Part shown: positions 38,104 to 40,121 of the stretch, piece by piece
How the letters are laid out: each line of letters begins with the position of its first letter
How positions within the stretch are numbered: the first letter of the stretch is position 1
Source: Phycisphaeraceae bacterium
GTDB taxonomy: Bacteria > Planctomycetota > Phycisphaerae > Phycisphaerales > UBA1924
DNA length: 40,121 nucleotides
Direction of reading: 5' to 3'
Assembly (NCBI GenBank): GCA_026128865.1
Contig: JAHCJE010000012.1
Location: forward strand, 1 to 40,121
Notes under the pieces: generated by a model
The model's database searches: none
Told to the model about the DNA's origin: nothing
Seen by the model: the letters and a program-made list of their open reading frames with translations, nothing else
Position numbers and translations under genes: made by a program

Positions 38104-39357
38104 TCAGATCGAGTACGTCCCACCCGGCCCGCCGCTGGACTGGCTGCTAGAGCCGCTGCCGGAGCCGGATGAGGAACTCGACGACATTGAGGACCCGCTG
38201 GACTTGCTGGCAGACGAGCCGCTGCTGCTCGAGGAACCGCTGCCGGAGCCCGAGCCGCTGGAGCTCGACCCCGAGCCGGAGGAGTGGGCCGTCGCGGGCA
38301 TGTCGTTGTGGACCCAGACGCCCTCGGCGGAAAACGTGTTCGTGCCGGGGATGTGGATGGCCACGGTCCGGGTTGGTGCCTCGATGCGGTCCACCGTCTC
38401 CACGAGTTCCTCAGCAAGTCGCTCGCCGATCAGGTAGTCGCCCTTCTTGAGCAACTCCGCCGACGAGAAGCCCCATTCGTCGCCGCGGCGCATGAGGAAC
38501 GGGTGCTCCGGCGTGGCCTTGATCCGGCGGTTGATGACCACAAACCCGGTGTGCTCACCAAGCTTGACGCTGGCGACGCGGCCGACCGTCGGGATCGTGC
38601 CGCGCAGGCCGCCCCCACGAGCATGAGAAAGCCACTGGTACTGGGCGCGGTAGGGGACATCGACTTCGAGGCCGGGCACCTTGATCGTGGCGACGCTGTC
38701 GCCCGGCTTAAGGTTCTCGATCGTGGTGACGCGGCCGTCGGCCAGGCGGACGAGCGTGCCGAAGAGCAGGCAGTTCGAACCCCCACCGCCACCTCCGCCG
38801 CCGCCTCCACCACCTCCTCCACCGCCACCACCGCCCCCCGATCCTCCACCACCCGAACCTCCGCCTCCGGAGCCGCCGCTGCCCGATCCGCTGCCGCCGG
38901 ACCCGCCACTTCCGGAGCCGCCCGAGCCTGATCCACCCGAACCACCCGAGCCGGAACCTCCGCTCCCGCCCGATCCCGACCCCCCCGACCCGCCCGAGCC
39001 GCTGCTGCCACCGCCGCCGGAGGAGCCACCCGATGCGCCGGAACTCCCGCCGCCCCCGCTTGACGCGCCGCTGCTGCCCGCACCGGAACTGCCCGATGCG
39101 CCGCTCGATGCGCCGCTGCTGGCCCCGCTGCTCGCGCCGCTCGAAGCGCCCGAGGAACCGCTCGACGAGCCCGAGCCGCTGCTGGATGACCCGCTTGACG
39201 ATGATCCCGACAAGCTGCTGCCGCTCGACGAAGACGAGCCCGACGAGGAGCTCTCCGAACTCCCGGACGAGCCGGAGCCCGACCCCGAGCCGCCGGGGCC
39301 GCCAGTGGAGGCCCACACAGGGATGTAGAGGAAGTACCGGCGGGGCTCGTCGCTCAT
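38104..39357 (-). CDS. Gly/Ser-rich protein with intein-like Hint domain
   Basis: The 417-residue protein has a short start (MSDEPRRYFLYIPVWASTGG), about 175 residues of almost only Gly and Ser ending in a long poly-Gly run, and then a Hint domain from Cys196 to Asn351. Hint signs are the N-terminal CLLFGTLVRLADGRVTTIEN, the block B-like ATPEHPFLMRRGDEWGF, and the C-terminal TNTFSAEGVWVHND. The residue after Asn is Asp, not Cys, Ser or Thr, as in bacterial intein-like domains that cleave rather than splice. A Ser-rich tail follows. The start overlaps the upstream gene's stop (ATGA). A phage or surface structural protein is possible; a self-cleavage role is inferred. Confidence 0.75.
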   Translation of the reverse strand: MSDEPRRYFLYIPVWASTGGPGGSGSGSGSSGSSESSSSGSSSSSGSSLSGSSSSGSSSSGSGSSSGSSGASSGASSGASSGASSGASGSSGAGSSGASSGGGGSSGASGGSSGGGGSSGSGGSGGSGSGGSGGSGSGGSGGSGSGGSGSGGSGGSGSGSGGSGGGGSGGGGSGGGGGGGGGGGGGGGGGGGGSNCLLFGTLVRLADGRVTTIENLKPGDSVATIKVPGLEVDVPYRAQYQWLSHARGGGLRGTIPTVGRVASVKLGEHTGFVVINRRIKATPEHPFLMRRGDEWGFSSAELLKKGDYLIGERLAEELVETVDRIEAPTRTVAIHIPGTNTFSAEGVWVHNDMPATAHSSGSGSSSSGSGSGSGSSSSSGSSASKSSGSSMSSSSSSGSGSGSSSQSSGGPGGTYSI

Positions 39358-40121
39358 CCCTTGTTCTCCTGCGCTGGGTTGGCGGGCTGATACCACCCGG
39401 CGGTGCTGATGGGTTTCGAGCACTCGGCGGCCGCGTCGCTCACGGCCTGCTCGAAGGGCACGAACTCGAACGCCTTTAGGGCGCACGACTCGGGATCGGG
39501 CGCGCAGTTGACCACGCGGAAACGGTGCTGCTCGAAGTGCGGCTTGAGGGCCTCGAAGCGCTTCTGGAGGCTCTCGTACAGGATGTTGTTGTGGCGGATC
39601 GCGTCCTTGCTGCGGTTCTCGTCGAAGGCGTAGCGCCGGTCGCGGGCCATCTTCAAGTCGCAGCCGAGCAGGTAGACCGTGCGGAAGCCCAGGTAATGGA
39701 GCAGGTGCAGCGCGGCGAGCATGACGCTCCGCTTGCCCTTGATCCCCAGCGAGTCCGTGTGCTCGCCGTCCTGGCCCCAGTTGATGGTGTCGGCCTTGAG
39801 GAATCGGCTGTGGTCGAAATGGTCGCTGCGGCGGTAGAAGAGCACGCCCGGCATCTGTCGCACCTTGAACGCGCTCGCACGGAACGAGCCGTCGGGGTTT
39901 TGCACGCGCAGGCGCTTGTCGAAGTGCGAGACGGGCACGATCTTCAGGATGCCCGGGTCCTTCCAGCCCGTGTCGATGAAGCGGCCGGGGTCGTCCACGC
40001 ACGTCCACAGCGTGGGGCGATGCACGGCCCAGGCGTTGTTGACGGCCATCGTGACGATGCCGCGCTGGTTGAGCCGCGTCAGGTCGAGTTGGGCGAGCGA
40101 CGGTCCCGAGAGGATCAGGAA
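39354..40121 (-). CDS. DUF115-like protein, partial (N-terminus beyond window)
   Basis: The frame is open to the right edge, so the gene is cut there; 255 residues are visible. It reads FLILSGPSLAQLDLTRLNQR at the edge, then TMAVNNAWAVHRPTLWTCVD, and later LGIKGKRSVMLAALHLLHYL with FRTVYLLGCDLKMARDRRYA. These are the hallmarks of DUF115-type nucleotide-binding enzymes (MptE-like), which occur in polysaccharide and phage gene clusters. Exact activity cannot be told. It overlaps the Hint-domain gene by four bases (ATGA), so the two are translated together. Confidence 0.72.
   Translation of the reverse strand, partial: FLILSGPSLAQLDLTRLNQRGIVTMAVNNAWAVHRPTLWTCVDDPGRFIDTGWKDPGILKIVPVSHFDKRLRVQNPDGSFRASAFKVRQMPGVLFYRRSDHFDHSRFLKADTINWGQDGEHTDSLGIKGKRSVMLAALHLLHYLGFRTVYLLGCDLKMARDRRYAFDENRSKDAIRHNNILYESLQKRFEALKPHFEQHRFRVVNCAPDPESCALKAFEFVPFEQAVSDAAAECSKPISTAGWYQPANPAQENKG

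Noticed and set aside
38681..39328. Proline-rich plus-strand open frame of about 215 residues
   Set aside because: It is the exact antisense of the Gly/Ser-rich part of the Hint-domain gene; the Hint domain and coupled start support the minus strand.
39358..40008. Upstream extension of the Hint-domain frame to 40008
   Set aside because: The extension is out of frame with the DUF115-like gene and gives Arg/Pro-rich noise; the ATG at 39357 overlaps the upstream stop in the usual ATGA manner.

Overview
The window is GC-rich bacterial DNA. The protein flavour suggests a member of the Planctomycetota, perhaps a Phycisphaerae-like lineage. Grounds are ECF-like sigma factors, a large serine recombinase preceded by a DUF2924 gene and a small basic gene, and a heavy-metal-efflux-family RND pump with an unusual TM4 motif. 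This placement is an inference from family resemblance; no rRNA, tRNA or CRISPR array was seen.

Layout. (1) 1-6793, minus strand: a phage-type replication and recombination module. In transcription order it holds a Sak4-like ATPase, a DUF669 protein, a RusA-like resolvase, a small zinc-binding protein, a DEAD/DEAH helicase, a primase-polymerase/ATPase fusion, and a ParB-domain DNA methylase that runs off the left edge. (2) 6943-13560: a region bounded by two direct copies of an 18-bp sequence. It carries a small sigma factor, an uncharacterised two-gene unit, an orphan antitoxin-like DNA-binding gene, and a serine-recombinase cassette. (3) 13634-15501, minus strand: a sigma factor interrupted by an in-frame TAG, an uncharacterised protein, and an ImmA/IrrE metallopeptidase, all overlapping.

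(4) 15661-20446, mostly plus strand: a DUF2188 gene, then the most striking locus. It has two TIR-type genes, a caspase-like protease, a SLOG-like protein and an uncharacterised 380-residue protein in one tight run. Next to it lie two more TIR-type genes, transcribed divergently from each other. All four TIR-type proteins keep a glutamate at the expected catalytic position. This looks like a Thoeris-related immune island in which TIR proteins could make a nucleotide signal for the caspase-like effector and/or the SLOG protein.

(5) 20964-31528, plus strand: a metal-resistance cluster with a small Cys/His-rich secreted protein, an outer-membrane factor, a periplasmic adaptor, a CzcA-type RND pump, two related His-rich periplasmic proteins and a P1B-type Zn/Cd/Pb ATPase. 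(6) 31571-38004, plus strand: a second export cluster with another small Cys-rich secreted protein, an HlyD-type adaptor, an ABC ATPase, two FtsX/MacB-type permeases and a two-repeat secreted protein. The lead genes of (5) and (6) share a promoter-like motif with identical spacing. (7) 38104-40121, minus strand: a Gly/Ser-rich protein with an intein-like Hint domain and a partial DUF115-like protein.

Taken together, phage-like minus-strand modules flank a large plus-strand block of defence and metal-export genes. This fits an integrated mobile element carrying cargo, but the element's ends cannot be fixed from this window.
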